Assembly: GCA_947643415.1 (NCBI GenBank)
Contig: CANRWA010000005.1
Span: forward strand, 38,740 to 102,739
DNA from: an uncultured Clostridia bacterium
Lineage (GTDB): Bacteria; Bacillota; Clostridia; Lachnospirales; Lachnospiraceae
Length of the DNA: 64,000 nucleotides
Direction: 5' to 3'
Shown one piece after another: positions 33,558-43,609 of this stretch. The position numbers and the translations under genes were made by a program. The notes beneath the pieces were generated by a model. The model was given only the letters and a program-made list of their open reading frames with translations, made no database searches and had not been told where the DNA came from. Within the stretch, counting starts at the first letter, position 1. Each line of letters begins with the position of its first letter.

Positions 33558-35150
33558 TCAGGTTCCTGAATTCTCTTCCACCATCTTATTATACTTCTGA
33601 ACATCTTCATCTGTCAGTACATTGTACTCAGAATCCGGTCCAAAGTAATCAAGCATTGCTTTTGCATGGAAGTAGTTTGCCTTAGATGTTGCTTCATCTA
33701 CATAATCAGAAGCTTTCTTTGTACCACCATCTACAAGATCATGGATACCGATGTTGTTAAAGTACTCATCACAGAAGTTCCAATATCCTGCAATGCTGGT
33801 CCAGCCAAATGGAATTGGCTGCAGGCAGCTCTTGAAGTACTCTTTCCAGTATCCTACATTGGTATCGTTCATGCCTTTGCAGTACATATCAATATAAGCG
33901 TCCCAAACTTCCTGATTTGTTGTGATCGGTGCCGGCATTACATCATGTTTCAAAGGTGTGCCGTCGCCATTTGTCTGGCTCTCATCACTATACAGTTCAA
34001 TTCTCGTCTTCCAGCCATCCTGTCCGAAACTCATGAACTTCAGAAGCTCATATGCTTCTCTTGGGTGTTCACATGCCGGTGTCAGGCCACCGAAGTCGAT
34101 CGTAGCGATACTATGATGACCAGCTTTTGCATCTTCCTTGCTTACAGCAGGGATTACATAAGGAATGATATCAATATTGTAATTCTTCTTATAATTTTCT
34201 GTATTCCATGTTCCCTGGAAAGTCCAGAATGCCTCAGTGAACAGGGCAACGTGCTCAGATGCACCACACCATGCTTCGAAGTCACCCATCCAGTTCTCCA
34301 TACCTGGTGTATTTGGCAGAGGAGCGATGTAACCGCCCTGCTTCAGTTCGGCAAATTCCTGCTCTCCTTTTGCCCATGCAGTCAGGTCAAATTTCTCACC
34401 ATCGTAGCCAAACTCACCGATGACTTTCTGGGAAGAAGCAATACCATAGTAAGAATCCAGTCTGTTGTAATATCCACATCCATAGTACGCTTTCCCATCA
34501 GAAGAATCTTTTACTGTTGCTTTCTTGATCAGATCGATCATGTCTGACCATGTCCAGTTTCTGTCTGGTGCCGGAATGTTCAGTTTCTTTAATACATTCA
34601 GGTCAATGTACATAACACCCGGGAAGAACTTAACAGGTACTGCATATCTGTGTCCTGACTGATAGGTACCAATACCTGCATCATTGATCGTAGATGCCAG
34701 CTCTTTTGTCTCAGGATCCGAATCCCAAAGGTTCTTGATGTCAGCGAGCAGTGTGTTACTCAGTGCAAAGTCTGCATCAGAAAACATGATAATATCCGGA
34801 GAGTTCTTATCAGCTACAAGTGAATTCAGTGTATCATTGTAACTTGATACATTCTCATAGATTGGCTTAACTTTGATATTTGGATAGATCTGCTCAAAAC
34901 GCCTTGCCAGATACTGAACTGTCTCATCCTGATCAAAGTGGAAATATGTCAGCTCAATATTCTCATCCGTTATATCTTTCGCTTTCTTATACTTAATACC
35001 GTTAATTTCCACTTCTTCTGTCTCACCGGAAACCTTCATTTCGCCACTTGGCTTAGCCGGACCAGTACTTTTTCCGCCACCGCCTCCGCAGGCTGTCAGA
35101 CCGATCACCATTGTCACAGTCAGCGCCATAGCCAATAACTTTTTCTTCAT
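33558..35150 (-). CDS. ABC sugar-binding lipoprotein (arabino-oligosaccharide type)
   Basis: 530 residues: signal peptide with lipobox VIGLTAC, then a family 1 extracellular solute-binding fold (YFHFDQDETVQYLARRFEQIYPNIKVKP, VADKNSPDIIMFSDAD, GMENWMGDFEAWCG). Size and context agree with AraN-like receptors for arabinan oligosaccharides. It has its own promoter (extended -10 TGTTATAAT, 35191-35196) besides readthrough from the permeases, so it can be made in excess over them, as is common for binding proteins. A stem-loop at 35252-35286 separates it from the permease gene. Confidence 0.9.
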   Translation of the reverse strand: MKKKLLAMALTVTMVIGLTACGGGGGKSTGPAKPSGEMKVSGETEEVEINGIKYKKAKDITDENIELTYFHFDQDETVQYLARRFEQIYPNIKVKPIYENVSSYNDTLNSLVADKNSPDIIMFSDADFALSNTLLADIKNLWDSDPETKELASTINDAGIGTYQSGHRYAVPVKFFPGVMYIDLNVLKKLNIPAPDRNWTWSDMIDLIKKATVKDSSDGKAYYGCGYYNRLDSYYGIASSQKVIGEFGYDGEKFDLTAWAKGEQEFAELKQGGYIAPLPNTPGMENWMGDFEAWCGASEHVALFTEAFWTFQGTWNTENYKKNYNIDIIPYVIPAVSKEDAKAGHHSIATIDFGGLTPACEHPREAYELLKFMSFGQDGWKTRIELYSDESQTNGDGTPLKHDVMPAPITTNQEVWDAYIDMYCKGMNDTNVGYWKEYFKSCLQPIPFGWTSIAGYWNFCDEYFNNIGIHDLVDGGTKKASDYVDEATSKANYFHAKAMLDYFGPDSEYNVLTDEDVQKYNKMVEENSGT

Positions 35151-35190
35151 AATTTAAATATTCCTCCTTTTTTATTTTTTAATATGGTTT

Positions 35191-35286
35191 ATTATAACAT
35201 AATTGCCACAATAGTTCTACACTTTTTGTACAAGATCACTAAGTTTTTTTAATACTGTCCACTTTCCAATCAGAAAGTGAACAGTA
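35191..35286 (-). promoter_or_regulatory. Stem-loop and extended -10 promoter before the binding-protein gene
   Basis: An inverted repeat (ATACTGT..CACTTTC / GAAAGTG..ACAGTAT, 35252-35286) follows the permease stop with no U-run. Downstream on the minus strand is an extended -10, TGTTATAAT (TATAAT at 35191-35196), with no good -35. Confidence 0.55.
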
Positions 35287-35292
35287 TCTGTT

Positions 35293-36309
35293 TTATTCAC
35301 CTGTAATACCAGTACGGTCTATGCTTTCTACAAAGTATCTCTGTAATACAAAATACATCAGCATCAGTGGCAGTGCTGTCAACATTGTACCAGCCATATT
35401 AATGGATTCATTAATACTTGTGGCTGTATTCGCCGCTGCCTGGGAATATTTATCATAGTTCTGCTGAAAGTTGCTTAACTGGATCACCAGAGAAGTCCAT
35501 CCCGTCTCCTTCATGGCGCCTGCCACATACATCTGTGTCAGATAAGACTCATTCCAGTACCACACAAAGGAAAACAGTGATACGGTAATAAACGCCGGCG
35601 CTGCCGATGGAAGTGAGATCCGGAAAAAGGATTTAAAATATCCGGCACCGTCAATCTGCGCAGCTTCGATCAATACCTTTGGTACCTGACGGAAGAACTG
35701 CCAGAATATAAGGATAAAGATCGGAGCATTGATCCCCTGTCCCAGAAGGGCCGGTACTACAAACGCCCAAATCGTTCCCAGGATACCCATGTTAGAATAC
35801 AGTACATAAGTAGAGATCATGGTAGCCTGGCTTGGCAGGATAAAGGTAAAGATAATAATTACCAGCACAAGTTTCTTTAACGGGAACTCAAAACGTGCCA
35901 GACCATAGCCGATAACGGAACATGATATCAGGTTACACAGAGTAGGTACTCCGGCAATGACGATACTCTTGCCAAGAGATGCCCAAAAGTCCATACTCTT
36001 CGCTGCCTGAAGATAATTGCTAACTGTTGGTGAGCTTGGAATCCAGTTAATGGATGAATCCAACAGATCATCGAGTGTCATGAAACCGGTACTAATCATA
36101 TGCAGGATCGGGTTCAGATAGATAAATCCGACACAGATCAGTAATGCATAGATGCAAAACGGTTTCAAAAAACCTTGTTTTTCTTTAGAGCCCAGCATAA
36201 ATTTCCTAAATTTTTCTTTCGTAAATCTAGGCTGCGTTGTTGTCGCATTAGCTGCCAAGGCTTTCATCGCTTGTTTATTTGCTTTCCGCTCTTGCCTGCT
36301 TAGCCGCAT
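35293..36309 (-). CDS. ABC sugar permease, MalG type (importer 2)
   Basis: 338 residues with six predicted membrane segments after a basic 45-residue leader. The ATPase-contact EAA loop is EAAQIDGAGYFKSFFRISLPSA. ATG 36309 was chosen because GGAGG lies ten bases upstream; the GTG at 36318 is too close to it. It overlaps the 3' end of the MalF-type gene by 35 bases. Functions with the permease at 36275-37297 and the receptor at 33558-35150. Confidence 0.9.
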   Translation of the reverse strand: MRLSRQERKANKQAMKALAANATTTQPRFTKEKFRKFMLGSKEKQGFLKPFCIYALLICVGFIYLNPILHMISTGFMTLDDLLDSSINWIPSSPTVSNYLQAAKSMDFWASLGKSIVIAGVPTLCNLISCSVIGYGLARFEFPLKKLVLVIIIFTFILPSQATMISTYVLYSNMGILGTIWAFVVPALLGQGINAPIFILIFWQFFRQVPKVLIEAAQIDGAGYFKSFFRISLPSAAPAFITVSLFSFVWYWNESYLTQMYVAGAMKETGWTSLVIQLSNFQQNYDKYSQAAANTATSINESINMAGTMLTALPLMLMYFVLQRYFVESIDRTGITGE

Positions 36310-37297
36310 TTCTTGCACTCCTCCTTCTTATTTTCTTGATCTCACGCTCTTCTTTCTTCCGCTGTTTCTTTGCTTTCTTCACCTGCTTTGCATATACATC
36401 TTTCTTAGCCATGAACAACAGGGCAAAGATTCCAACGATCAACAGTACCACTATAGAATACAGCCATGCCATCGCTGACGCATATCCATATCCCTTCTCT
36501 TTCGTACCTGAGAACATCGCATTCTTGATCAGTCCAATGATCGGGTTTGTATCATTGTTCGATATAAATACAATGGTATATACCAGATTCAGAAGAATCA
36601 TAGGTTTAATAGTAGGAAGTGTGATCTTCCAAAAACATTCCCAACCGGAACCGCCATCAATCTTAGCCGCCTCATACATGGCCGGATCAATCTTCTGCAG
36701 ACTTGACAGGAAGATCAGGATCTGGACACCAGAATACCAAAGGATCGTAACCATATTCTCAAAGAGGTCTGCGATCGGTGTCGCCAGCATAGATGGCAGA
36801 AAATTCTTGATCGCTGTAGAGATCGACTCGGTATCCAATGCGGTAATGCTTCCAGCGCCTTCTGCATTCAGCATGTTCAGAATAGGGCCGCTCACAATGA
36901 TTACCGGCAGGAAGAATATCAGTCGGAAAATACCTTTTCCTTTGATATTCTGATTCAGCATAATCGCTATCATCAGGGCGAATACAACGATTACCGGAAC
37001 CGATATCACGGTCGACACAACGTAATCCACCAGATTCGGCATAAAGTCCTGATCCGACATAAGGATCTGCGTGAAGTTACCATATCCCACAAAGTTGAAT
37101 CGATATCCCATTGTTGTGATACGGATATTGTTCAGGGCAAAAGTAAATGATTCATATAACGGATATGCCAGAAACAATAATGCTCCTATAATCCAGGGTG
37201 ATACAAAGATCACACCCATCCATGCCTCGCGTTTCGCCAGACGGCCTGCCTTGATTTTGGGTTGTTTTACTTTCTTTTCTTTCATTTTCTTACTCAT
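36275..37297 (-). CDS. ABC sugar permease, MalF type (importer 2)
   Basis: 340 residues, six membrane segments. The EAA loop is EAAKIDGGSGWECFWKITLPTIKP. Both ends are strongly basic (KKMKEKKVKQPKIKAGRLAKRE; KKAKKQRKKEEREIKKIRRR). Its ATG overlaps the stop codon of the DUF5696-like gene by four bases (ATGA), so membrane channel and exported protein are made together. Confidence 0.9.
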   Translation of the reverse strand: MSKKMKEKKVKQPKIKAGRLAKREAWMGVIFVSPWIIGALLFLAYPLYESFTFALNNIRITTMGYRFNFVGYGNFTQILMSDQDFMPNLVDYVVSTVISVPVIVVFALMIAIMLNQNIKGKGIFRLIFFLPVIIVSGPILNMLNAEGAGSITALDTESISTAIKNFLPSMLATPIADLFENMVTILWYSGVQILIFLSSLQKIDPAMYEAAKIDGGSGWECFWKITLPTIKPMILLNLVYTIVFISNNDTNPIIGLIKNAMFSGTKEKGYGYASAMAWLYSIVVLLIVGIFALLFMAKKDVYAKQVKKAKKQRKKEEREIKKIRRRSARNAAKQARAESK

Positions 37298-39672
37298 TCA
37301 GCCTCACCTGCCTTATAGGAATAGGACATTGCCCCTACTGTAACACCGTCTACTACTTGCTCTGCATTCGTGTAGTTTACATATACCTTTACGCCGTTGC
37401 TGTAAGTGATCGCCTTGATCCCTTCGTCCTTTATCTCATGTTTTACTATGTTCGCATCGCCAAGCTGTGCGTTCAGTTCTCTTAGCTGTTTATCGTAATC
37501 AATTACAGCGTCTTTGTATGTGGTGTACTCTGTACTATACAGGTCTGCTGAATTTGTACGAATGAGTTTAGAAGAATTCTCTGCGGTCAGATAGAAGGAT
37601 GGATATACACCGGCCTCCACCATCTGAAGCAAAAACTCCTGCTTATTTGCCTCGAAGTTGATATAGTCCGAATACATTGGCATAACACCTTTCAGCACCA
37701 TGGACATAAATGGAATCTCTTCATCCACATACATATAATCAGAAGAACCCAGAGGCATATCAAGGAAAGCATCTGCATTCTTCCACAGATATGCGTTGGG
37801 AGACTCCAGTACCATATCTGCTTTGTCATCCAGAGCATCCATCATCTTTGTGTATGCTGCTGCTGTATCATTCCTTGTGAAGTATGATGACTTATAGCTA
37901 TAAGAGAACAATGTATCACTGACTCCTGCCACAGCAATCTTACTCAGTTCTTTATCATTCACAGACTCGACAAAGCTGGTGAAATCCTCTACTGAAGAAT
38001 CCGGTGTCAGATAATTAAACTTCTTGTACACATCTGCCCATACACTTTCCTCAAATGCCCTCTTATTTATCTTCTTGATGGTGTTAAAATTGAAAGTATT
38101 GGTGCTCGGATTCAACCGCAGTGCATCATTATACAGGTAAATCTTATAACCAGAAGCATCCGAATCCTTAATGAGGTTTTTCAGGTCAGAATCCCCTCCA
38201 ATATGTCTGTCTGCATCATATTTGCTCATTGGCAGATCATACAGCCCTCCATCCTGCCAGCCCTTATAAACGGAAAGCAAGGTCTCAACACCATTATTCT
38301 TTAGATCCCCAAAGATGTCTTTGATGTTATCTGTCGTCGTCATTGTCACTGCTCTTGTTCCAAGAAGGAAATTCTCCCTCTCTGTACCAAGAAAATCCAC
38401 TCTTGTGTTATAAGAAGAATCTTTCTTTGTAAGCAGGTTATTATTCAACAGATATTCACGGTATTTCGCAGCCATGGTGGAATAATTCACTTCATCACCA
38501 GATAAAAGCATATAACGTACCTGCAGGTCGGAATGTGTACGGTCGTCTTCTGCGCGCGGCACTGTACCTGTATTAGAATTATTCAGCGGCTGGATAAAAA
38601 GATCCCTGATGAGAAATCTTGCATAACAGCGGTTGTAATTTACCATGGCGCCATTTGGCTGCGCCTCAATAGAAGCACGTTTCTCACCTTTCTCAACGAT
38701 AGCAAAATACCCTTTCTGATCCTTTGTATGTGCCATGCCGAAGATCGGTGCGATCACCTGATTGGAATTCTGAAGCATATCCAGCTCTTCCCAAAGATAT
38801 GTCTTTGTATCAGACTCTACAAAACCAGGATCTGAGCCATAGATCATCTGAGAGAAACCAGTGGAATAACGGCCCTCTTTATTATCCAGATTGATCAGCG
38901 CGCCATTGCCATCCGGAATCAGCATATAACCTTCTTCATCAGCCAGCGCAGAATATCCCATAAATGGGAACACGCTGATACTTGAAATGTAGGTACCTTC
39001 CTGCTCCTCAATGATGGAATCATCCGGAATCGTCACGACCAGGTCACTGCCTTCAATGGTCACATTCACTGTAAATCCGAACTGATAGGGAGTGAAATAG
39101 ATCTTGGTAGAGAAACCATTGTCGATCTTCGTTGTCTCCTTCTTATTCTCTGTGGAATTTACATCTGCCAGCAGTGTATTCTGGATCCCTTTGATAACAG
39201 AGATGTCAAGGCCTGACTTCATCCTCGCATTCCAGCTCGCATTGCTGTCACCATCATCCTTTTCATCACTCAATGTAGACTCAATGATCTTTCCCGTCTG
39301 TTTATTTTCCAGCATAATGGAAAATCTCGGCTCATAGAAATACAATTTATATGTATCACTCTCTGCCATCAGCTCATAGTCTTTGATGGTGATCCATTTG
39401 GATTTATCCACCTTTCCTACGGCTCCATCCATGACAACCTGCCCATCTTCCCCAACCTTGTTTTTGTCTTCTTCTTTCCCTTCTTCCTTCTTATCGTCTG
39501 TAGCATTTGTATCATCTGCCGCTGCTGCATCAGCTCCTCCGGCTGTATCCGTTGTCTCTGCAGAATCTGCCGGTGCCGCTGCTACATAACTTGTAACATT
39601 TACGACACTTGCAGTAATTACTGTCACAGCAGTAAGCAGCGCAACTGCCTTTCTCCATCTCTTAGTAACCAA
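37294..39672 (-). CDS. Exported DUF5696-like protein of a sugar importer locus
   Basis: About 792 residues. Basic start and hydrophobic segment (KAVALLTAVTVITASVVNVTSYVAAA) as signal or anchor, then an Ala/Asp/Lys-rich linker (to about 85), then a long domain of the DUF5696 type: beta-rich first half (ISSISVFPFMGYSALADEEGYMLIPDGNGALINL) and a glycosidase-like alpha/beta second half (ETLLSVYKGWQDGGLYDLPMS). No enzyme activity is known to me. The TTG at 39672 is placed after AGGTGG and overlaps the stop of the NHL-Yip1 gene; GTG 39702 is an alternative without ribosome site. It may process or bind the oligosaccharide outside the membrane. Confidence 0.75.
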   Translation of the reverse strand: MVTKRWRKAVALLTAVTVITASVVNVTSYVAAAPADSAETTDTAGGADAAAADDTNATDDKKEEGKEEDKNKVGEDGQVVMDGAVGKVDKSKWITIKDYELMAESDTYKLYFYEPRFSIMLENKQTGKIIESTLSDEKDDGDSNASWNARMKSGLDISVIKGIQNTLLADVNSTENKKETTKIDNGFSTKIYFTPYQFGFTVNVTIEGSDLVVTIPDDSIIEEQEGTYISSISVFPFMGYSALADEEGYMLIPDGNGALINLDNKEGRYSTGFSQMIYGSDPGFVESDTKTYLWEELDMLQNSNQVIAPIFGMAHTKDQKGYFAIVEKGEKRASIEAQPNGAMVNYNRCYARFLIRDLFIQPLNNSNTGTVPRAEDDRTHSDLQVRYMLLSGDEVNYSTMAAKYREYLLNNNLLTKKDSSYNTRVDFLGTERENFLLGTRAVTMTTTDNIKDIFGDLKNNGVETLLSVYKGWQDGGLYDLPMSKYDADRHIGGDSDLKNLIKDSDASGYKIYLYNDALRLNPSTNTFNFNTIKKINKRAFEESVWADVYKKFNYLTPDSSVEDFTSFVESVNDKELSKIAVAGVSDTLFSYSYKSSYFTRNDTAAAYTKMMDALDDKADMVLESPNAYLWKNADAFLDMPLGSSDYMYVDEEIPFMSMVLKGVMPMYSDYINFEANKQEFLLQMVEAGVYPSFYLTAENSSKLIRTNSADLYSTEYTTYKDAVIDYDKQLRELNAQLGDANIVKHEIKDEGIKAITYSNGVKVYVNYTNAEQVVDGVTVGAMSYSYKAGEAE

Positions 39673-41728
39673 GCCGATACACCACCTCTCCAAATACTGC
39701 ACTTATGAATTCAAATACCTGAGCCCACAGTACATATATAATGAATATCAACAGTGCAACAATCAGTATCGTAAATATCGTCAGGAAGATAATCTTCACT
39801 GTTTCCTTCGCTGTATAGTTGTTTACTTCCTTAATGGCAAGAACCGCCAGTATCAATACCCACGCATAGATTATCACATTTACCAGTGTAACAAGGAACT
39901 GCTCATTGTTTGTCAGCACATGGGACAGAATAAAGTTGATTGGTGTCAGCACAACATAGGGAAGAAGGCTATAGCAGAAATACGTATAGATCTTCTTAAT
40001 CGTACCTTCTCCTTCATTGATCGTACAGATCAGATAATTACATGCTGTCAGTGCAACGATAACAACAACTATGATTCCTATATCTGAGCCGATATCATAT
40101 CTTCCCTCACGGACAGTCTTCTGAAGAAAACCGCACAGATATTTGTTGATGACATACTCCAGCATAAAGAGCACCAGAATCAGGCTTGGCGCACTCCATG
40201 AAGCTCTTCCCTCACGGGCGATCCCATAAGAACCATCGATCGGGTGTCTCATAAAATATCCGGAATACATAAAATTAGATATGAAACGGTTCTCCTTTAT
40301 CTTTGCCTTTCCTTTCCTTACTCCATCAAAGATCTTCCTCTTGCGGTCTAATGTCTTGAGAACCATATACAGGATCCACAGGCCTACAAGGAATAGCAGT
40401 GCCTTTACGATATTTGCCTTGAGCCATTCATTACGGACCTCCCAGTATGCATCAGAATAACCGGCCTTATCATTGGAAAGTCGGGCATAATGGAGTGCCT
40501 CATCATAATTGCTTTCCTGATAGTAAGCACGCCCCATAGCCTTATTGGCATAGTCAAACATACTGTTCATCTTCAATACTTCTGACAGCGGTTCCCGGCT
40601 CTCTGTATATTTACCCTGTGCATAAAGATTTAACGCTGTATGCAGTTTCTGGGTAAACTCACTTGGACGATATACCTGAATCTGATTCTTATCTGAATCC
40701 AGAACATAGATGGAATCATCACTGCCCACCTGAATGCTGGTAAGGCTTGATGAAAGGCCTACTCTCTGTGTTCCATCATCTTTTGCACCAAATACGTATA
40801 ATGGCTCACCCTGGTCATTGTACTCATAGATATAACCTTCCTTGGATGCCACATAGATATTGTCATGGTTACCGACTGCCACTGCAGCAGGAGCCTCGTC
40901 ATATACACCATAGTTTTCAGCCCGCAGCATATTGGCACCTGCGATATTGAGTTTCTTTATCGTATTCGATTCATCGCCACGGGTAACGGTATAGATCAGC
41001 CCTTTGCTGTCAATCGCCAGATTATCCGGTGTTGATGGGATATTGCTCACCATCTTCGCCCGCTGTTCATCTGTCAAGATGGCACGGTAGATAATCTGCT
41101 GCAGGCTTACAGCCGCATAGTTCGTTCCAAAATATCCCAGAAAAGTACCACCATCTGCCGGCGAAATCTCAACAATACCATTGGTATTGGCTTCACAGAC
41201 AACGAACATCATACCCGCCTTGTTTACGATTACCTTCAAAGGCTTGAACTCAATGCCTTCACCATATAATGGACTGTCTGGTTTTGAATATGTGTTCAGG
41301 ACTTTCCCGCTCTCATCAAATTCAAACACAGCTCCCGCACCCTGGTCTGCCACATAGACATGTTTATTTTCTGTGACATAGATTCCCATCGGAGTTTTTA
41401 ATGTGCCTTCACCGAAAGTAGTAACCAGTTTGCCATCTGTCGTCCCCACTAATATCCGGGAATTTCCGGTATCAGCGATATAAATCTTTCCGTCGTCTGT
41501 CACGCACATATCATTGGCACCACCCATGAACTCTTTTCCAAACTTAATGATGGTGTCCTGTGCCAGATAACCTGTCTGTGTTTCCTCCATCCTGCCATAT
41601 CCATCGACGGTATATGTAAGATATGGCGTCGCAGCGGATGAAGTAACACTGTTCATCCCTGAAGCGATGATACTCATTGCAACTAAGAGCAAAGCCATCA
41701 GCTTCAAGATTTTCCTTTTTCTTCTCAT
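39662..41728 (-). CDS. NHL-repeat and Yip1-type membrane protein
   Basis: 688 residues. Signal peptide, then NHL beta-propeller repeats at about 55-365 (GANDMCVTDDGKIYIADTGN, PMGIYVTENKHVYVADQGAG, VAVGNHDNIYVASKEG). Next is a short TPR-like helical stretch (YAQGKYTESREPLSEVLKMN) and a membrane segment near 450, then a Yip1-type multi-span domain (about 510-688). The propeller should face outward. It lies between the permeases of importer 1 and the DUF5696-like gene and overlaps the latter. Function unknown; a role in guiding, sensing or assembling the importer is only inference. Confidence 0.75.
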   Translation of the reverse strand: MRRKRKILKLMALLLVAMSIIASGMNSVTSSAATPYLTYTVDGYGRMEETQTGYLAQDTIIKFGKEFMGGANDMCVTDDGKIYIADTGNSRILVGTTDGKLVTTFGEGTLKTPMGIYVTENKHVYVADQGAGAVFEFDESGKVLNTYSKPDSPLYGEGIEFKPLKVIVNKAGMMFVVCEANTNGIVEISPADGGTFLGYFGTNYAAVSLQQIIYRAILTDEQRAKMVSNIPSTPDNLAIDSKGLIYTVTRGDESNTIKKLNIAGANMLRAENYGVYDEAPAAVAVGNHDNIYVASKEGYIYEYNDQGEPLYVFGAKDDGTQRVGLSSSLTSIQVGSDDSIYVLDSDKNQIQVYRPSEFTQKLHTALNLYAQGKYTESREPLSEVLKMNSMFDYANKAMGRAYYQESNYDEALHYARLSNDKAGYSDAYWEVRNEWLKANIVKALLFLVGLWILYMVLKTLDRKRKIFDGVRKGKAKIKENRFISNFMYSGYFMRHPIDGSYGIAREGRASWSAPSLILVLFMLEYVINKYLCGFLQKTVREGRYDIGSDIGIIVVVIVALTACNYLICTINEGEGTIKKIYTYFCYSLLPYVVLTPINFILSHVLTNNEQFLVTLVNVIIYAWVLILAVLAIKEVNNYTAKETVKIIFLTIFTILIVALLIFIIYVLWAQVFEFISAVFGEVVYRLGY

Positions 41729-41759
41729 AATGCCTCTTTTCTTCGCCTTTTTGCAATTG

Positions 41760-42629
41760 TTATTTGATACCCGAATGCGCCATTGTATTCATAACCTTAT
41801 TCTGCAGAATAACAAACAGAACCAGGTTTGGCACAAACAAAATCAGTGTTGCGGCTGCAGACATACCCTGTCCTGCAACTGTGTTGTTTGCATTCAGCAG
41901 AGAGTTCATGTAGAACGTCAATGTCTTCAATCCATCATCATTAATGTAGTAATTCGACGTTTCCATATTCGCCCATACCTGCTGGAACACAAGAATCGTG
42001 GCGGTTGCCATAGCCGGCATGATCATCGGTATAATCAACTTCCGGTATACCGTAAAGTCAGTTGCCCCATCAATATACGCCGCCTCAATCAGGGCATCGG
42101 GAACCTGTTCGACAAACTGTTTTACAAGAAACAGGGCCACCGGATAAGCCATCAGCGGCAGAATATGTGACCACATGCTGTCGATCATCCCCAGATTGCT
42201 GATAACCAGATATCTTGGGATCAGTACGGCAGTAGCCACGAACATCAGCGCTACCTGATTGATGCTCATCATGAGATTCCTTCCTTTGAACTTCAGCTTC
42301 GACAGAGCAAACGCTGCCATCGTTGTAAAGATCAGGGACAATCCAACCGTTACCACCGTTACGAAAATACTATTGAACACATAACGGCTCATTGGAATAC
42401 CAGAGTTCCGGCTGAATTTTGCCAGTTTTGTAAAGTTTTCCAGAGTTGCATTCCGGACAAAGAATGTCGGCGGGAATGCAAACAACTCATCCATTGGTTT
42501 AAACGCATGATTCGCAATAAAGAGAATCGGCAGAAACATAAACAATACCAGCGGAAGCAGGCACAGCAAGATTTTAATCTGGCCCTTCTCAAACTTCTGC
42601 GGATTCATACGTTTTCCTTTATATGCCAT
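41760..42629 (-). CDS. ABC sugar permease, MalG type (importer 1)
   Basis: 289 residues, six membrane segments, EAA loop EAAYIDGATDFTVYRKLIIPMI. It follows the MalF-type gene by 17 bases. Part of the first of two importers in this locus. Confidence 0.92.
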   Translation of the reverse strand: MAYKGKRMNPQKFEKGQIKILLCLLPLVLFMFLPILFIANHAFKPMDELFAFPPTFFVRNATLENFTKLAKFSRNSGIPMSRYVFNSIFVTVVTVGLSLIFTTMAAFALSKLKFKGRNLMMSINQVALMFVATAVLIPRYLVISNLGMIDSMWSHILPLMAYPVALFLVKQFVEQVPDALIEAAYIDGATDFTVYRKLIIPMIMPAMATATILVFQQVWANMETSNYYINDDGLKTLTFYMNSLLNANNTVAGQGMSAAATLILFVPNLVLFVILQNKVMNTMAHSGIK

Positions 42630-42646
42630 TATTTTCCCTCCTTTTC

Positions 42647-43594
42647 TTAATCTTTTTCTGCCAAAAGCGCATTACAGAATTTCGAGAATATCTGTACGAT
42701 CAACAGCAATACTACCGAAACCGCGGCTGCATATCCCATCTCCCACCGCATGAAACCATAGTCCTCAATATGGTTTACGATCAACTGTGCTGAATAACCC
42801 GGCGATGGATTACCAGTCAGCTGTGTCGATATCAGACCATTCTGGAATGCATTTACGATTGCCATAACGGCCGCAAACAGCATCTGCGGTTTCATCTGAG
42901 GGATCGTAATATAGATCATCTCCTGGAAACGGTTCTTAATACCATCAATGGCTGCTGCTTCATACAATTCCTCATCTGAGTTCAGGATACCGGCAATCAT
43001 GGAAAGGAAGCCGACACCCATGGATGACCAGAGACCGATGATGACTACGATCGGCAACAGGTAATCTGCGTTAACCAGCCAGATGATCGGTTCGTTGATC
43101 AGTCCCAGATTCATCAGCCAGCTGTTCAAAAGACCAGTCTGGTCACCAGAGAAAATAACCTTCCACAATACTGTCATGGCGGTTGGTCCTGTCATACTTG
43201 GAGAGTAGATGATCAACGCCAGTATTGTTCGCGGCAACTTAGTAAGGTTACACAAAGCCCATGCAAGTATAAAAGATAACACATATCCGCCAACACCTAC
43301 TATAATCGCATAGATCACTGTATTGGGCAATACAAACTGCATAAAGACTTCATCACTGGTTATCAGTGTTATGTAATTCAGGAATCCGGTAAACTCTGGA
43401 AACTGAATTGCGTTAAAGTTAGTGAAGGATAAGATTACCGCCATAATAACCGGCACTAGAATGAATGCAATGAATACAAGTGCATATGGTGCCATAAAAA
43501 GGTAGCCATGCCAGTTGGATCGTTCTCTCCTTCGGATATTACTTCTTTTTTTAGGCGCTGCCGCTGTGGCAGCATTCGTTTTATTATTAGCCAT
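42647..43594 (-). CDS. ABC sugar permease, MalF type (importer 1)
   Basis: 315 residues after a start at ATG 43594, chosen for GGAG eight bases upstream; an ATG at 43606 overlaps that site. Six membrane segments after a basic Ala/Lys-rich leader. The EAA loop is [25 protein letters not shown]. It lies 15 bases after the stop of the large binding-protein gene. Confidence 0.92.
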   Translation of the reverse strand: MANNKTNAATAAAPKKRSNIRRRERSNWHGYLFMAPYALVFIAFILVPVIMAVILSFTNFNAIQFPEFTGFLNYITLITSDEVFMQFVLPNTVIYAIIVGVGGYVLSFILAWALCNLTKLPRTILALIIYSPSMTGPTAMTVLWKVIFSGDQTGLLNSWLMNLGLINEPIIWLVNADYLLPIVVIIGLWSSMGVGFLSMIAGILNSDEELYEAAAIDGIKNRFQEMIYITIPQMKPQMLFAAVMAIVNAFQNGLISTQLTGNPSPGYSAQLIVNHIEDYGFMRWEMGYAAAVSVVLLLIVQIFSKFCNALLAEKD

Positions 43595-43609
43595 ATTCCA
43601 CTCCATCTC